Notes: generated from the letters alone by a model not told the origin. DNA of 16,871 bases from a bacterium (GCA_021106995.1 JAIOTG010000079.1:1-16871), one strand, 5' to 3'; counted from the stretch's first letter, positions 1-7,726 are shown. Translations and numbers: made by a program.

Positions 1-9
1 TACCAAAAT

Positions 10-897
10 ATGAAATTAATAGACGGACACAAGATAGCGGATAAAATAAAAGATAAAATAATAAAAGAAATTATTTCTATAAATGCTAAGGAAGTAAATT
101 TACCTAAAGATAAAATTATTCCTAAAAAAAGACCAAATTTAGCTATTATTTTAATAGGTGCGAGGGAAGATTCTGGTCTCTATGTAAGGTTAAAAGAAAA
201 AGAAGCAAAAAAAGTAGGAATTGATACTCATCTTTATAAAATACCAGAGACTAGTACAGAGAAAGAGGTAAAAGAAATAATTGAGCATTTAAATAAAGAT
301 GATTTGATTGACGCTATTTTAGTGCAGTTGCCACTACCAGAGCATTTTAATGCTGATGAAATTGTAAAAATTATAGATCCAAAAAAGGACGTAGATAGAT
401 TTCATCCCGACAATTTAAAAGAATTAACAGAAAGCTGTAATCATAAACATGTTATGCCTCCAGTTTTTCAAGTCGTCTTTTATGTTTTAGATGAAGCAAG
501 ATTTGATTTAAAAGATAGAAAAGTTTGTGTTTTAGCTAAGTCTCAGATTTTTACTAATGCTCTTAAACATGTTTTAGAATGTAGAGGCGCCCAAGTAGTT
601 ATAGTTAGTCCTTATGCTGAGAAATTAAAAGAAAAAACTATAGAAGCAGATTTGTTAATAACCGTAGTTGGTCAGCCAGGCTTAATTAAGGAGGACATGA
701 TAAAAAAAGGGGTTGGCATTATTGATATTGGAATTACAAAAAAAGATAAATATATTTTAGGAGATGTGGACAGAGAAGGTATAAAAGAAAAAGTTTCTTT
801 TTTAACGCCGGTTCCAGGGGGGGTGGGTCCCATTACGATTGCTACGGCTTTAAAAAATACACTTGATTTGTTTAAAGAAAATAAAGAAGTAAATTAA
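10..897 (+). CDS. folD: FolD: methylenetetrahydrofolate dehydrogenase / methenyltetrahydrofolate cyclohydrolase (divergent)
   Basis: This 295-residue cytosolic enzyme of one-carbon metabolism would interconvert 5,10-methylene-THF, 5,10-methenyl-THF and 10-formyl-THF. The N-terminal catalytic domain keeps the YxxxK pair (Y58, K62), the QLPLP substrate loop (Q106) and KDVD (D129). The C-terminal [17 protein letters not shown] block (269-285) is canonical. It is unusual in two places. The PCTPxG motif expected near 150 reads MPPVFQVV, and the GRSxxVGxP dinucleotide-binding loop reads [10 protein letters not shown] (176-185). R130 also replaces the Gly of the usual DVDGFH. The catalytic half therefore looks intact, while NADP binding may be altered or use another cofactor. 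The ATG at 10 has no Shine-Dalgarno sequence, as is general here. gdhA follows after 10 nt, suggesting co-transcription. Family assignment is firm; dehydrogenase activity is less certain. Confidence 0.93.
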   Translation: MKLIDGHKIADKIKDKIIKEIISINAKEVNLPKDKIIPKKRPNLAIILIGAREDSGLYVRLKEKEAKKVGIDTHLYKIPETSTEKEVKEIIEHLNKDDLIDAILVQLPLPEHFNADEIVKIIDPKKDVDRFHPDNLKELTESCNHKHVMPPVFQVVFYVLDEARFDLKDRKVCVLAKSQIFTNALKHVLECRGAQVVIVSPYAEKLKEKTIEADLLITVVGQPGLIKEDMIKKGVGIIDIGITKKDKYILGDVDREGIKEKVSFLTPVPGGVGPITIATALKNTLDLFKENKEVN

Positions 898-907
898 GTA
901 TAAAAAT

Positions 908-2170
908 ATGTCTAAAAATTATAATAATTGTTTAAGTCAGCTTAGAAAAATTAAAAACATTATTCAATTAAAGGGCAAGAATAGTCGAGACAGAGAAGCT
1001 GTTTATGAAGAGATGGAAGTTTTGGAAAAACCTCAGAAAATTATTCAAGTTTCTCTTCCGGTTAGAATGGATGATGGCACGCTTAAAGTTTTTGAAGGCA
1101 TCAGGGTCCAACATTCAGATATTAGAGGACCCTTTAAAGGTGGAATAAGGTTTCATCCTAAGGTTAATATAGACGAAGTTAAGTCTTTGGCTTTTTGGAT
1201 GACAATAAAATCAGCAGTAGTAGATATACCTTATGGAGGTGGAAAGGGAGGAATTACGGTTAACCCAAAAGAATTAAGTCAGACAGAATTAGAAAGGTTA
1301 TCACGGACTTATATTAGAAAAATGTCTAATGATATTGGGCCAGATAAAGATATTCCAGCTCCAGACGTTTACACTAATCCCCAGACAATGGCTTGGTTTA
1401 TGGATGAATATAGTAATATTAAGGGGAAAAATATTCCTGGAGTTGTAACTGGTAAACCAATTGAAATTGGAGGTTCATTAGGCCGAGATAAGGCTACGGC
1501 TCAAGGTGGTTATTTTGTTTTTGAAAATATAAAAAAGAAAATAAATTTAAGAGATAAAGTTGAAGTCGCCATACATGGTTTTGGTAATGCTGGTGCTAAT
1601 TTTGCTAAAATAGCCTCGGACAATGGACACAAAGTGGTGGCCATCAGCGATTCCAAAGGAACAGTTTTTAATAAAAATGGATTAAACATTAATGAACTCA
1701 TGGAGTATAAGAGGCAAAATGGTTCGGTAGTCGGATTTCCTAATTCTGAAAAAATAAAATGGGAAGAACTTTTAACTCTAAAGGTTGATCTTTTAGTTCC
1801 AGCTGCTCTAGAGGGGACTATAACCAAGGAAATAGCCTTGGGCGTTAAGGCTAAGGTTATTTTAGAACTTGCCAATGGACCAATTACCCCGGAGGCTGAT
1901 GAGATTATTGATAAAAATAATATTTTAGTAATACCTGATGTTTTAGCTAATGCGGGAGGGGTGGTTGTTTCTTACTTTGAGTGGGTGCAGAATTTGAGAA
2001 GTTATTATTGGGATGAAGAAAAAGTAAGAACACAACTTTATAATAAAATGAATAAGGCCACAGACGTTGTTTGGAGAGCCAAGGAAGAATATAAGGAAAA
2101 CATGAGAACAGCGGCCTATATAGCGGCCTTTTTAGAATTAAGCAAGAGTCTTAAGGTAAGAGGTATTTAA
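908..2170 (+). CDS. gdhA: Glutamate dehydrogenase (Glu/Leu/Phe/Val dehydrogenase family)
   Basis: This 420-residue protein has the normal length for hexameric bacterial and archaeal GDH. It would oxidatively deaminate glutamate to 2-oxoglutarate, or run in reverse to assimilate ammonia. The substrate domain shows FKGGIRFHP (K77), the catalytic-lysine motif GGGKGGI (K113) and [14 protein letters not shown] with the catalytic Asp at 153. The Rossmann domain has GFGNAG at 224-229. Asp247 lies at the end of the second strand (SDSKG), which is more typical of NAD than NADP preference; that is inference. The C-terminal block with [12 protein letters not shown] and [16 protein letters not shown] is canonical. 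The ATG at 908 follows folD by 10 nt. No terminator with a plus-strand U-tract follows; the hairpin at 2178-2196 is oriented for the opposite strand but could also stop this transcript. Confidence 0.97.
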   Translation: MSKNYNNCLSQLRKIKNIIQLKGKNSRDREAVYEEMEVLEKPQKIIQVSLPVRMDDGTLKVFEGIRVQHSDIRGPFKGGIRFHPKVNIDEVKSLAFWMTIKSAVVDIPYGGGKGGITVNPKELSQTELERLSRTYIRKMSNDIGPDKDIPAPDVYTNPQTMAWFMDEYSNIKGKNIPGVVTGKPIEIGGSLGRDKATAQGGYFVFENIKKKINLRDKVEVAIHGFGNAGANFAKIASDNGHKVVAISDSKGTVFNKNGLNINELMEYKRQNGSVVGFPNSEKIKWEELLTLKVDLLVPAALEGTITKEIALGVKAKVILELANGPITPEADEIIDKNNILVIPDVLANAGGVVVSYFEWVQNLRSYYWDEEKVRTQLYNKMNKATDVVWRAKEEYKENMRTAAYIAAFLELSKSLKVRGI

Positions 2171-2177
2171 TAAAAAA

Positions 2178-2196
2178 GGGATATCTAAGATATCCC
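2178..2196 (-). terminator. Intrinsic terminator of the minus-strand orphan, convergent with gdhA
   Basis: A perfect 8-bp stem, GGGATATC/GATATCCC, encloses a 3-nt loop. On the minus strand it is followed by TTTTTTATTA, a good U-tract; on the plus strand it is followed by TGAGGG. It therefore terminates the gene at 2225-2443. Confidence 0.8.
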
Positions 2197-2224
2197 TGAG
2201 GGCTGGTCGACTCTAGTTTGAGTT

Positions 2225-2443
2225 TTAAGTGTTTGATAAATCCTTGCAAAAACGAATAAATTTATCTTCCATTTGTTTCTGTTGTTGTGGTGTTCTTTTG
2301 AAATATTTACCCCTTGGCTCGGTTATAATCGTTTTTAAATAGGTTTTTAGAATCTCTTTTAATTCTTCATAATTGTTATTACTGTTATTACAGAGATGAC
2401 GATTATAAAAGTCTTCAAAAGACTCTACTTTGGCTTTTGTCAT
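2225..2443 (-). CDS. Orphan 72-residue protein in its own transcription unit
   Basis: I do not recognise this protein. It is hydrophilic and probably helical, with a basic C-terminal half (KYFKRTPQQQKQMEDKF at about 46-62), two cysteines (C18, C66) and a short Asn run (20-24); no signal peptide or membrane segment is visible. I accept it as real because it has a full set of expression signals. These are a TTGACA-17-TATAGT promoter at 2549-2577, a leader of about 100 nt, a very strong Shine-Dalgarno sequence (GGGAGGGG, 2449-2456) six bases from the ATG, and a terminator at 2178-2196. The leader can fold over the Shine-Dalgarno (separate entry), so translation may be regulated. It lies on the opposite strand between gdhA and recQ. 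Function unknown. Confidence 0.8.
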   Translation of the reverse strand: MTKAKVESFEDFYNRHLCNNSNNNYEELKEILKTYLKTIITEPRGKYFKRTPQQQKQMEDKFIRFCKDLSNT

Positions 2444-2448
2444 ATTTT

Positions 2449-2524
2449 CCCCTCCCTTTGTTAAACTTAAATACCAGCCGAAAAATCACGAAAAACCTAA
2501 TTTTTTGGCTAGCAACAAAGGAAA
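2449..2524 (-). promoter_or_regulatory. Structured 5' leader that can sequester the Shine-Dalgarno sequence
   Basis: Reading the minus-strand RNA, UUUCCUUUGUU (2524 to 2514) can pair with AACAAAGGGAG (2462 to 2452), giving 11 bp with two G-U pairs. The 3' arm covers part of the Shine-Dalgarno sequence. Inside this helix, CUAGCC (2512 to 2507) pairs with GGCUGG (2479 to 2474) with one G-U pair, and the stem continues as A5/U5 past one bulged base. The arrangement resembles a translational riboswitch, thermosensor or protein-controlled leader. It was folded by eye only. Confidence 0.5.
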
Positions 2525-2540
2525 TTTTAAAGGAAAATTT
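2517..2540. repeat. 12-nt tandem repeat at the orphan's transcription start
   Basis: AAAGGAAATTTT (2517-2528) is followed directly by AAAGGAAAATTT (2529-2540), differing at one position. It begins about 2 nt downstream of the predicted minus-strand start (about 2542). The inner copy also supplies the 5' arm of the leader helix. It could be a tandem operator or be incidental. Confidence 0.45.
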
Positions 2541-2548
2541 ATAAATAA

Positions 2549-2577
2549 ACTATATCATAAAATAAAAAATTTGTCAA
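2549..2577 (-). promoter_or_regulatory. Sigma-70-type promoter for the 2225-2443 orphan
   Basis: On the minus strand, TTGACA (2577 to 2572) is a perfect -35, followed by a 17-nt spacer and TATAGT (2554 to 2549) as -10. The predicted start is near 2542, leaving a leader of about 100 nt. Both hexamers and the spacing are identical to those of the promoter at 7152-7180. Confidence 0.8.
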
Positions 2578-2589
2578 TAATTTTAAAAA

Positions 2590-4668
2590 ATGTTTTTAAA
2601 AAAACTTCAACAAGTTAAAGAGCTTCTTAGACTTCATTACGGTTTTAATGAATTTCGGTCTGGGCAAAAAGAGGCTATAGAAAGTATTTTAAATAAAAAA
2701 GATACATTAGTAATTATGCCTACAGGTGGTGGTAAATCATTAATTTATCAGTTGTCTGCTTTAGTTTTAGAAGGAGTTACTATTGTGGTGTCTCCTCTTA
2801 TTGCTTTAATGAAAGATCAGGTTGATACTTTAAATTCAGTTGGTATTCCAGCCACTTTTATTAATTCTTCAATATCTTTTAAGGAGGTTCAAGAAAGAAT
2901 TGAAAGAGTTCAGAGCGGTTTTTATAAAATTTTATATGTAGCACCAGAGAGATTTAATAGTCAGGATTTTTTAAGTGTTTTAAAGAATGTAAAAGTGGAT
3001 CTTTTTGCTGTAGATGAAGCCCATTGTATTAGTGAATGGGGTCATGATTTTAGACCTAGTTATACTAGATTAAACAAAGTTGTTGAATTTTTAAATAATC
3101 CTATGGTTGTGGCTCTAACTGCCACAGCTACTCCGGAAGTTAAAGAAGATATTGGAAAACAATTAAAACTAAAAAGTCCTAAAATTATCGTAACCGGTTT
3201 TAAAAGGCCTAATTTACAACTAGGGGTTCTTAGGGGAAATGATTATCAGAAATTACAAGCCGTTTTAAACACTATAAAAAGTATGCCCGAGTCCAGGGGT
3301 ATTGTTTATGTTAACACCAGGGCTAAGGCTGATGAAATAATGCAAGCGCTTTTAAATGAAGATTTTAAAGCGGCCTCTTATCATGCTGGTATGGATCAGG
3401 AAGACAGGAAGTGGGTTCAGGATAGTTTTATGAAAGATAAGGTAGAAATAGTTGTTGCTACCAATGCTTTTGGTTTAGGAATAGATAAAAAAAATATTAG
3501 ATTTGTTATTCATTATAATATGCCCGGAACGGTTGAGGCTTATTATCAGGAAGCTGGTAGAGCTGGCAGGGATGGTAAAAGTAGTTTCTGTCTCTTGCTT
3601 TTTTCTCCCAGAGACCGTTACTTGCAGGAGTTTTTTATACAAGGAGACAATCCTGAAGGAGAAACAATTTTAGAAATATACGAACTTTTATTAAATTATG
3701 ACGATGATAGAATTATGTTCACTTATAGTGAAATTTGCCAATCTTTAAACGGCAATGTTCCTGAGATGGCAGTGGGGGCAGCCTTAAAAATATTGGAAAG
3801 TAACGGCTTAATAAGGAGAAGTCATGAAAAGGCAGGGAACGCTTATTTTAAAATTTTAACTGATTTTAATAAAGCCTTAGGAAAACTTGGTCCTAAAGCA
3901 AAAAAACAAAGAAATACTTTCGAAGCTTTTTATAGGAAATATGAAGAAGAATTAAAAAAAGGAGGTTACTTTAATTTAGAAGAGGTCTCCGAGCTTGTCG
4001 GAGTGAAAAGGGAAACATTAAAAAGAATGTCTAAATCGTTAGCCGACAAAGGCGTTTTAGAATATAAACCTCCTTTTAGGGGTACGGAGATAAAGGTTCT
4101 AAAAAGAGTTGAGAGAGATGAGTTAGAGTTAGACTTTAAAGTTCTAAGAGAAAAAGCCGACAAAGCTTATAAAAAATTAAATAAAATAGAAAATTATGTT
4201 TACTATTCTGGGTGTAGGCAGGAATATATTCTTAATTATTTTGGAGACATAGATTCTCAGGTTTGTGGAAAATGTGATAATTGTTTAACAACTAGTGATG
4301 TCCGTATTTATGAAGAGGAGCCTAAAAGAAAAAAGAAAACTGGAATAAAGTTGAATACAAAATTAACCCAGCTGGAAACTTATGAATTATATAATAAGGA
4401 CATGAGTATTTCTGAAATTGCTAAAAAAAGAGAAATAAAAGAAAACACGGTTTTTGAGCATCTGAGTTATTTGGTAGAGAAGGGATTGATAACAAATATA
4501 GATAATTTTGTAGATAAAAAAAATCAAGCTGAAATTAAAAAGGCGATTAAAAAAATAGACTCCGACAAACTAAAGCCCGTCTTTGAAGAATTAAAAGAAA
4601 AAATTTCTTACAATGATATAAAAATGGTTATAGCAAAAGAAAAAAATAATAATAAAAAAAATGGATAG
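2590..4668 (+). CDS. recQ: RecQ family ATP-dependent DNA helicase
   Basis: This 692-residue 3'-5' superfamily 2 helicase acts in recombination and replication-fork repair. In order it shows the RecQ motif 0 (EFRSGQKEAI, 21-30), Walker A TGGGKS (45-50, K49), SPLIALMKDQV, DEAH at 142-145 followed by CISEWGHDFRP, TATATP, and motif VI QEAGRAGRDG (320-329). The RQC zinc site has cysteines 542, 559, 562 and 565. Instead of an HRDC domain, the C-terminus (about 590-680) carries a helix-turn-helix module of the kind found at the end of many bacterial RecQs, with SISEIAKKREIKENTVFEHL. This makes it longer than the E. coli protein (about 610). The ATG at 2590 precedes the conserved N-terminus by a few residues; no Shine-Dalgarno is present. 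Its TAG overlaps the next gene by 8 nt. Confidence 0.97.
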   Translation: MFLKKLQQVKELLRLHYGFNEFRSGQKEAIESILNKKDTLVIMPTGGGKSLIYQLSALVLEGVTIVVSPLIALMKDQVDTLNSVGIPATFINSSISFKEVQERIERVQSGFYKILYVAPERFNSQDFLSVLKNVKVDLFAVDEAHCISEWGHDFRPSYTRLNKVVEFLNNPMVVALTATATPEVKEDIGKQLKLKSPKIIVTGFKRPNLQLGVLRGNDYQKLQAVLNTIKSMPESRGIVYVNTRAKADEIMQALLNEDFKAASYHAGMDQEDRKWVQDSFMKDKVEIVVATNAFGLGIDKKNIRFVIHYNMPGTVEAYYQEAGRAGRDGKSSFCLLLFSPRDRYLQEFFIQGDNPEGETILEIYELLLNYDDDRIMFTYSEICQSLNGNVPEMAVGAALKILESNGLIRRSHEKAGNAYFKILTDFNKALGKLGPKAKKQRNTFEAFYRKYEEELKKGGYFNLEEVSELVGVKRETLKRMSKSLADKGVLEYKPPFRGTEIKVLKRVERDELELDFKVLREKADKAYKKLNKIENYVYYSGCRQEYILNYFGDIDSQVCGKCDNCLTTSDVRIYEEEPKRKKKTGIKLNTKLTQLETYELYNKDMSISEIAKKREIKENTVFEHLSYLVEKGLITNIDNFVDKKNQAEIKKAIKKIDSDKLKPVFEELKEKISYNDIKMVIAKEKNNNKKNG

Positions 4669-5356
4669 AGAGACCCAAAAAAAACTACTAGAAACAGTGA
4701 GAATTAATTATGAAGAGATTGCTTTTAGTTTTAATCAGACCAGAAAAAAAGGTATTTGGCCCGAACTGACCAAGTTGGCCGAGGAAGTTAAAGACGGAGA
4801 CAGAATTCTTGATATTGGCTGTGGAAACGGTCGTCTTTTAGAGGCTTTTCGGGATAAAAAAATTGATTATATAGGAGTTGACTTTAGTAAAAATTTAATT
4901 AAAAAAGCAAAAGACAATTATCCAGAGAATAATTTTTTTGTAGGAAATATGCTTGATTTAGGTAAAATATCAGAGCTTAATTTTAATTATGTTTTTAGTG
5001 TCGCCACGCTTCATCATTTGCCAAGCAAAAACTTAAGAATTCAAGCTTTAAAGCAAATGAGGAATAAAATTAAAAAAGACGGTAAAATTGTTATTACTAA
5101 TTGGAACTTGTGGGAGAAAGAATGGTCTCGTAAATTAATATTTAAGTTTTTTCTTTTAAAGATATTTGGAAAACACAAAATGGATTTTGGCGATATTCTT
5201 TTTGACTGGAAAGCAGAAAAAGACAAGGGATATTCCCAGAGATATTACCACGCTTTTAGAAAAAGAGAATTAAAAAAAATAGCCCGTAAGGCAGGCCTCA
5301 AAATGGAAAAAATTTATAAGGATAAACATAATTATTATTTGATTTTGAAAAAATAG
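4661..5356 (+). CDS. Class I SAM-dependent methyltransferase, Trm9/ALKBH8-like
   Basis: This 231-residue Rossmann-fold methyltransferase has SAM motif I DIGCGNGRLL (51-60), the acidic end of strand 2 (VDFS, D74), and a motif IV/V region SVATLHHLPSKNLRIQAL. An N-terminal NYEEIAFSFNQTR and a C-terminal tail ending YHAFRKRELKKIARKAG resemble the Trm9/ALKBH8 family, whose eukaryotic members methylate modified wobble uridines in tRNA. I infer an RNA, possibly tRNA, substrate, but a small-molecule substrate is possible. The ATG lies inside the last codons of recQ (ATGGATAG, 8-nt overlap), indicating co-transcription and probable translational coupling. No membrane segment is seen. Family is firm; substrate is not. 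Confidence 0.85.
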   Translation: MDRETQKKLLETVRINYEEIAFSFNQTRKKGIWPELTKLAEEVKDGDRILDIGCGNGRLLEAFRDKKIDYIGVDFSKNLIKKAKDNYPENNFFVGNMLDLGKISELNFNYVFSVATLHHLPSKNLRIQALKQMRNKIKKDGKIVITNWNLWEKEWSRKLIFKFFLLKIFGKHKMDFGDILFDWKAEKDKGYSQRYYHAFRKRELKKIARKAGLKMEKIYKDKHNYYLILKK

Positions 5357-5366
5357 TTTTTAAAAT

Positions 5367-6146
5367 ATGATCAAAGAATTAATTGTTCCCGTGATAACTC
5401 CTGTGAAAGATTCGCGGGTCGATATAGAGAGTTTTAAAAATTTAATCAATTTTTTGATCAACAATCGTGTTGATTCAATTTTTGTTTTAGGCGCAACAGG
5501 GGAATTTCTTAAATTATCTTTAAAAGAAAAAAGAGAAATTATTAATATTTGTACTTCTTTTGTTGATAGAAGTTCTTTTTTAATTGGTGTTTCTGCAAAT
5601 ACATTAAAAGAAACTAGGGAATTGATCGATGCTTCTAATAATTTAAAGCCTTCCGCGATTGTTTTAACGCCGATGGTCGGTCAAGGTGAGGTTGTTGAAA
5701 AAATAGAATTAGCTTTGAAATATTCTATTTTACCCATAATTTTATATAACAATCCAGCAATACAAAATAATATTAATTTAGATTTAAGTATTATTAATAA
5801 ATATGCTGTTAACTCTAAAATAATTGGCATAAAGGATAGTTCTTCTAATGAAGATTATAATGATCAACTTATAAAAATTTCACCAGATAGTTTTAAGTTT
5901 TTTCAGGGCAGTGAGTCCCAATTTATTAATTTTCCCAATAAAGAGATTTCAGGATTGGTGGCAAGCAGTGCTAATGTTTATCCTGCTGAATTTAAAAATT
6001 TTATTAAAAGTTCGAACAATAAAAGTTCTGACAAAATAAGAAATTTGAAAAACGATATTAAAAAAATTTCTCCAAACTCTATTTTTAATATAAAGACACT
6101 GTTAAAGGAAATGTGTATTATTGAATCAAATGAAATTTATGAATAA
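5367..6146 (+). CDS. DapA/NanA-superfamily class I aldolase or lyase
   Basis: This 259-residue TIM-barrel protein belongs to the dihydrodipicolinate synthase / N-acetylneuraminate lyase superfamily. It shows VITPV near the N-terminus, the pyruvate-binding GATGE loop (42-46), the catalytic Tyr in LYNNP (Y127) and the Schiff-base Lys in GIKDSS (K156). Members condense or cleave pyruvate with an aldehyde. At 259 residues it is shorter than the usual 290-300, and the missing part falls in the C-terminal helices. No other lysine or sialic-acid genes are nearby, so the substrate cannot be assigned, and calling it dapA would overreach. It starts 10 nt after the methyltransferase and ends in an 8-nt overlap with the next gene (ATGAATAA). 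Confidence 0.85.
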   Translation: MIKELIVPVITPVKDSRVDIESFKNLINFLINNRVDSIFVLGATGEFLKLSLKEKREIINICTSFVDRSSFLIGVSANTLKETRELIDASNNLKPSAIVLTPMVGQGEVVEKIELALKYSILPIILYNNPAIQNNINLDLSIINKYAVNSKIIGIKDSSSNEDYNDQLIKISPDSFKFFQGSESQFINFPNKEISGLVASSANVYPAEFKNFIKSSNNKSSDKIRNLKNDIKKISPNSIFNIKTLLKEMCIIESNEIYE

Positions 6147-6741
6147 ATATTTAGAAATATCTTTAGAAAAGGGTTTTTCTCCTATGAATTGTGAAAATGG
6201 TATAAGTAGTTTTGTTTTTGAAAAAGATGATTATGTTTTTAAAATAAATAAACGCAACAGTTTTCAAAGGTCAAAAAGTGATTATCAAAAACTTCAAAAT
6301 ATATGTAGAGATTTTCCAAACAAAGTAGCAGAATCGTCTTTGTTTGAATGTGTCTATAATAAAGAAAAATATGTTTGTATAAAACAAAAGAAAATCAATG
6401 CCCCAACAATCAAACAAGTAGGAGAATTAGTATTTATTAATTTTTTAAAATCTAATAGAAAAGAACTATTTTTTTTAAATAAACTTATTAATGAGTTTTT
6501 TTCTAGTATTGAAAAAAAAGAGCTTTATCTAGATATTGTGGGCAATCCTTCGGATCAATCAATTTTTAATTCTATGAATATTCTGTTACATCCCGAGAAA
6601 GGACTGACTCTATGTGATATTGGCTTGTCTCCCCATGAAGACACTCTTAGAAGGTATGGATTAGAGTTTTATAAATCAGATAATGTAAAACATTATTTGG
6701 AAAAAATGAAAGAAGCAATAGACATGGTTTCTAAAATTTAA
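6139..6741 (+). CDS. Putative kinase-fold protein, orphan
   Basis: I chose the ATG at 6139 because it reproduces the 8-nt stop/start overlap seen at recQ and the methyltransferase; TTG 6121 and ATG 6130 are alternatives. The 200-residue product has hints of a protein-kinase-like or YrbL-like fold. YVFKINK (K35) resembles an ATP-binding lysine strand and is followed by a helix with SDYQKLQN. Later come LYLDIVGNPSD (D132), NILLHPEKG (N147) and LCDIGL (D160), in the spacing of a catalytic loop and metal-binding DxG motif. It is far from well-known families and might be a pseudokinase. The overlap suggests that it works with the upstream aldolase-like enzyme. Kinase fold is inference. Confidence 0.7.
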   Translation: MNKYLEISLEKGFSPMNCENGISSFVFEKDDYVFKINKRNSFQRSKSDYQKLQNICRDFPNKVAESSLFECVYNKEKYVCIKQKKINAPTIKQVGELVFINFLKSNRKELFFLNKLINEFFSSIEKKELYLDIVGNPSDQSIFNSMNILLHPEKGLTLCDIGLSPHEDTLRRYGLEFYKSDNVKHYLEKMKEAIDMVSKI

Positions 6742-6761
6742 CATTAACTTAATTTTTTAAC

Positions 6762-7130
6762 ATGATTAAAATTTCAAAGGCTGTAATTAAAAAGAATAAT
6801 AAATATCTCGTTTTAAAAAGAGCTCCACATTCAAAGAGCTTTCCGGGTACATGGGATTTTGTAGGAGGTAAACATGACCCAGAAGAAACTCCTGAAGCGT
6901 CAGTTGTAAGGGAAACAGAAGAAGAGACTTCTTATAAAATAAGCCCGGGCGAGAAAATTAAAAAAGAAGAATATCATGACGAAGAATACAATTTGCTTTT
7001 TTATTATTTTATCCCAGAAAAAATAATTGGTGAGTTAAAGTTAAGCTCTGATCATACCGAATTTACATGGGTTTCAAAAGAGGAGCTTGAAAAATTAGAT
7101 TTACATCCTTCTGTAAAATTATTTTTTTAA
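6762..7130 (+). CDS. Nudix hydrolase
   Basis: This 122-residue single-domain protein would hydrolyse a nucleoside diphosphate linked to some other moiety (damaged nucleotides, NDP-sugars and similar). The Nudix box is present. G36, five residues, E42, seven residues, then R50-E51-T52-E53-E54-E55; the usual Gly near the box end is Ser57. Preceding WDFVGGKHD and the N-terminal VIKKNNKYLVLKR are typical of MutT-like members, but nothing fixes the substrate. The ATG at 6762 lies 20 nt after the kinase-like gene, with no Shine-Dalgarno sequence. It appears to be the last gene of the recQ-to-Nudix run, as a strong new promoter starts 22 nt after its stop. No clear terminator hairpin follows. Confidence 0.93.
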   Translation: MIKISKAVIKKNNKYLVLKRAPHSKSFPGTWDFVGGKHDPEETPEASVVRETEEETSYKISPGEKIKKEEYHDEEYNLLFYYFIPEKIIGELKLSSDHTEFTWVSKEELEKLDLHPSVKLFF

Positions 7131-7151
7131 TTGGATTGTTTTAATATTTGC

Positions 7152-7180
7152 TTGACAGAAACATATAATTATATTATAGT
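7152..7180 (+). promoter_or_regulatory. Sigma-70-type promoter for the 7237-7647 orphan
   Basis: TTGACA (7152-7157) is followed by a 17-nt spacer and TATAGT (7175-7180), with a start predicted near 7187. This leaves a leader of about 50 nt. It shares both hexamers and the spacing with the minus-strand promoter at 2549-2577. Confidence 0.82.
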
Positions 7181-7193
7181 TATGTTTTAGCAT

Positions 7194-7208
7194 GTAATAA
7201 TTTATTAC
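7194..7208. promoter_or_regulatory. Perfect 15-nt palindrome just after the transcription start
   Basis: GTAATAA, one central T, then TTATTAC. At roughly +8 to +22 it could be a repressor operator or a hairpin at the 5' end of the mRNA. Given the AT content, the operator role is a suggestion. Confidence 0.4.
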
Positions 7209-7236
7209 TTTAACTTTAAAAAGGAGGGTTGAGTTA

Positions 7237-7647
7237 GTGAATAATTTACAGAGTTCTTTAGTTAATACGGGTTTGGCAGACGACAAAGTTTTAGCTAAAA
7301 ACCTTCAAAATGAGAAAACAGTTGTCAGTCAACACATTGCTTCTGTAAACAAAAAAGTTTCACGAAATCCAAGCTTACTCAAGCTTGAGTCAGTCGGAAG
7401 TGTTTCTCAGTTTAAGCAGGAGGCAAAGCAGATCTTGTTAGATGATTATTCCCTGGTTGAGGAAATTTTAAATTTGGCTCAAGGGCTAAAAAATCTGGAT
7501 GGGGGAAAGAAGTTACTTTGGTTGCTTTATTCAACTAAGGGAAATATTTTTAAGGCAAAGCCTGAATTTGTAAAACAGATTATAAAAAGGGCTTTTCGAA
7601 AGTCGAACCCGACGGTTGAGTTTAAAAAGGAATGGTTCCAAAGATAA
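7237..7647 (+). CDS. Orphan 136-residue soluble protein (GTG start)
   Basis: I do not recognise this protein. It is predicted soluble and mostly helical, without cysteine, signal peptide or membrane segment; the first 50 residues are polar (LQSSLVNTGLADDK), and the rest alternates hydrophobic and charged residues with a basic end (IIKRAFRKSNP, FKKEWFQR). The GTG at 7237 is chosen because AAGGAGGG (7221-7228) lies 8 nt upstream, one of only three strong Shine-Dalgarno sequences in the window. It forms a single-gene unit, with a promoter at 7152-7180, a palindrome at 7194-7208 and a terminator at 7666-7696. These signals suggest high or regulated expression. Function unknown; no motif supports a guess. 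Confidence 0.85.
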   Translation: MNNLQSSLVNTGLADDKVLAKNLQNEKTVVSQHIASVNKKVSRNPSLLKLESVGSVSQFKQEAKQILLDDYSLVEEILNLAQGLKNLDGGKKLLWLLYSTKGNIFKAKPEFVKQIIKRAFRKSNPTVEFKKEWFQR

Positions 7648-7665
7648 AAATTACATAAAATCAAT

Positions 7666-7696
7666 AAGGGGTTGCTGTTATCAGAACCCCTTTTTT
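7666..7696 (+). terminator. Intrinsic terminator after the 7237-7647 gene
   Basis: AAGGGGTT (7666-7673) pairs with AACCCCTT (7685-7692). The loop side adds a CTG/CAG helix past one bulged G, and six T follow from 7691. It ends only 3 nt before the nusA -35 box. Confidence 0.9.
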
Positions 7697-7698
7697 AT

Positions 7699-7726
7699 TT
7701 GACACAATCTTTAAATATGTTATTCT
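7699..7726 (+). promoter_or_regulatory. Sigma-70-type promoter for nusA
   Basis: TTGACA (7699-7704), a 16-nt spacer and TATTCT (7721-7726). The start is predicted near 7733, giving a leader of about 120 nt before the preferred nusA ATG. Confidence 0.75.

Noticed and set aside
1510..1875. Long minus-strand open frame inside gdhA
   Set aside because: It is a shadow of the conserved gdhA frame.
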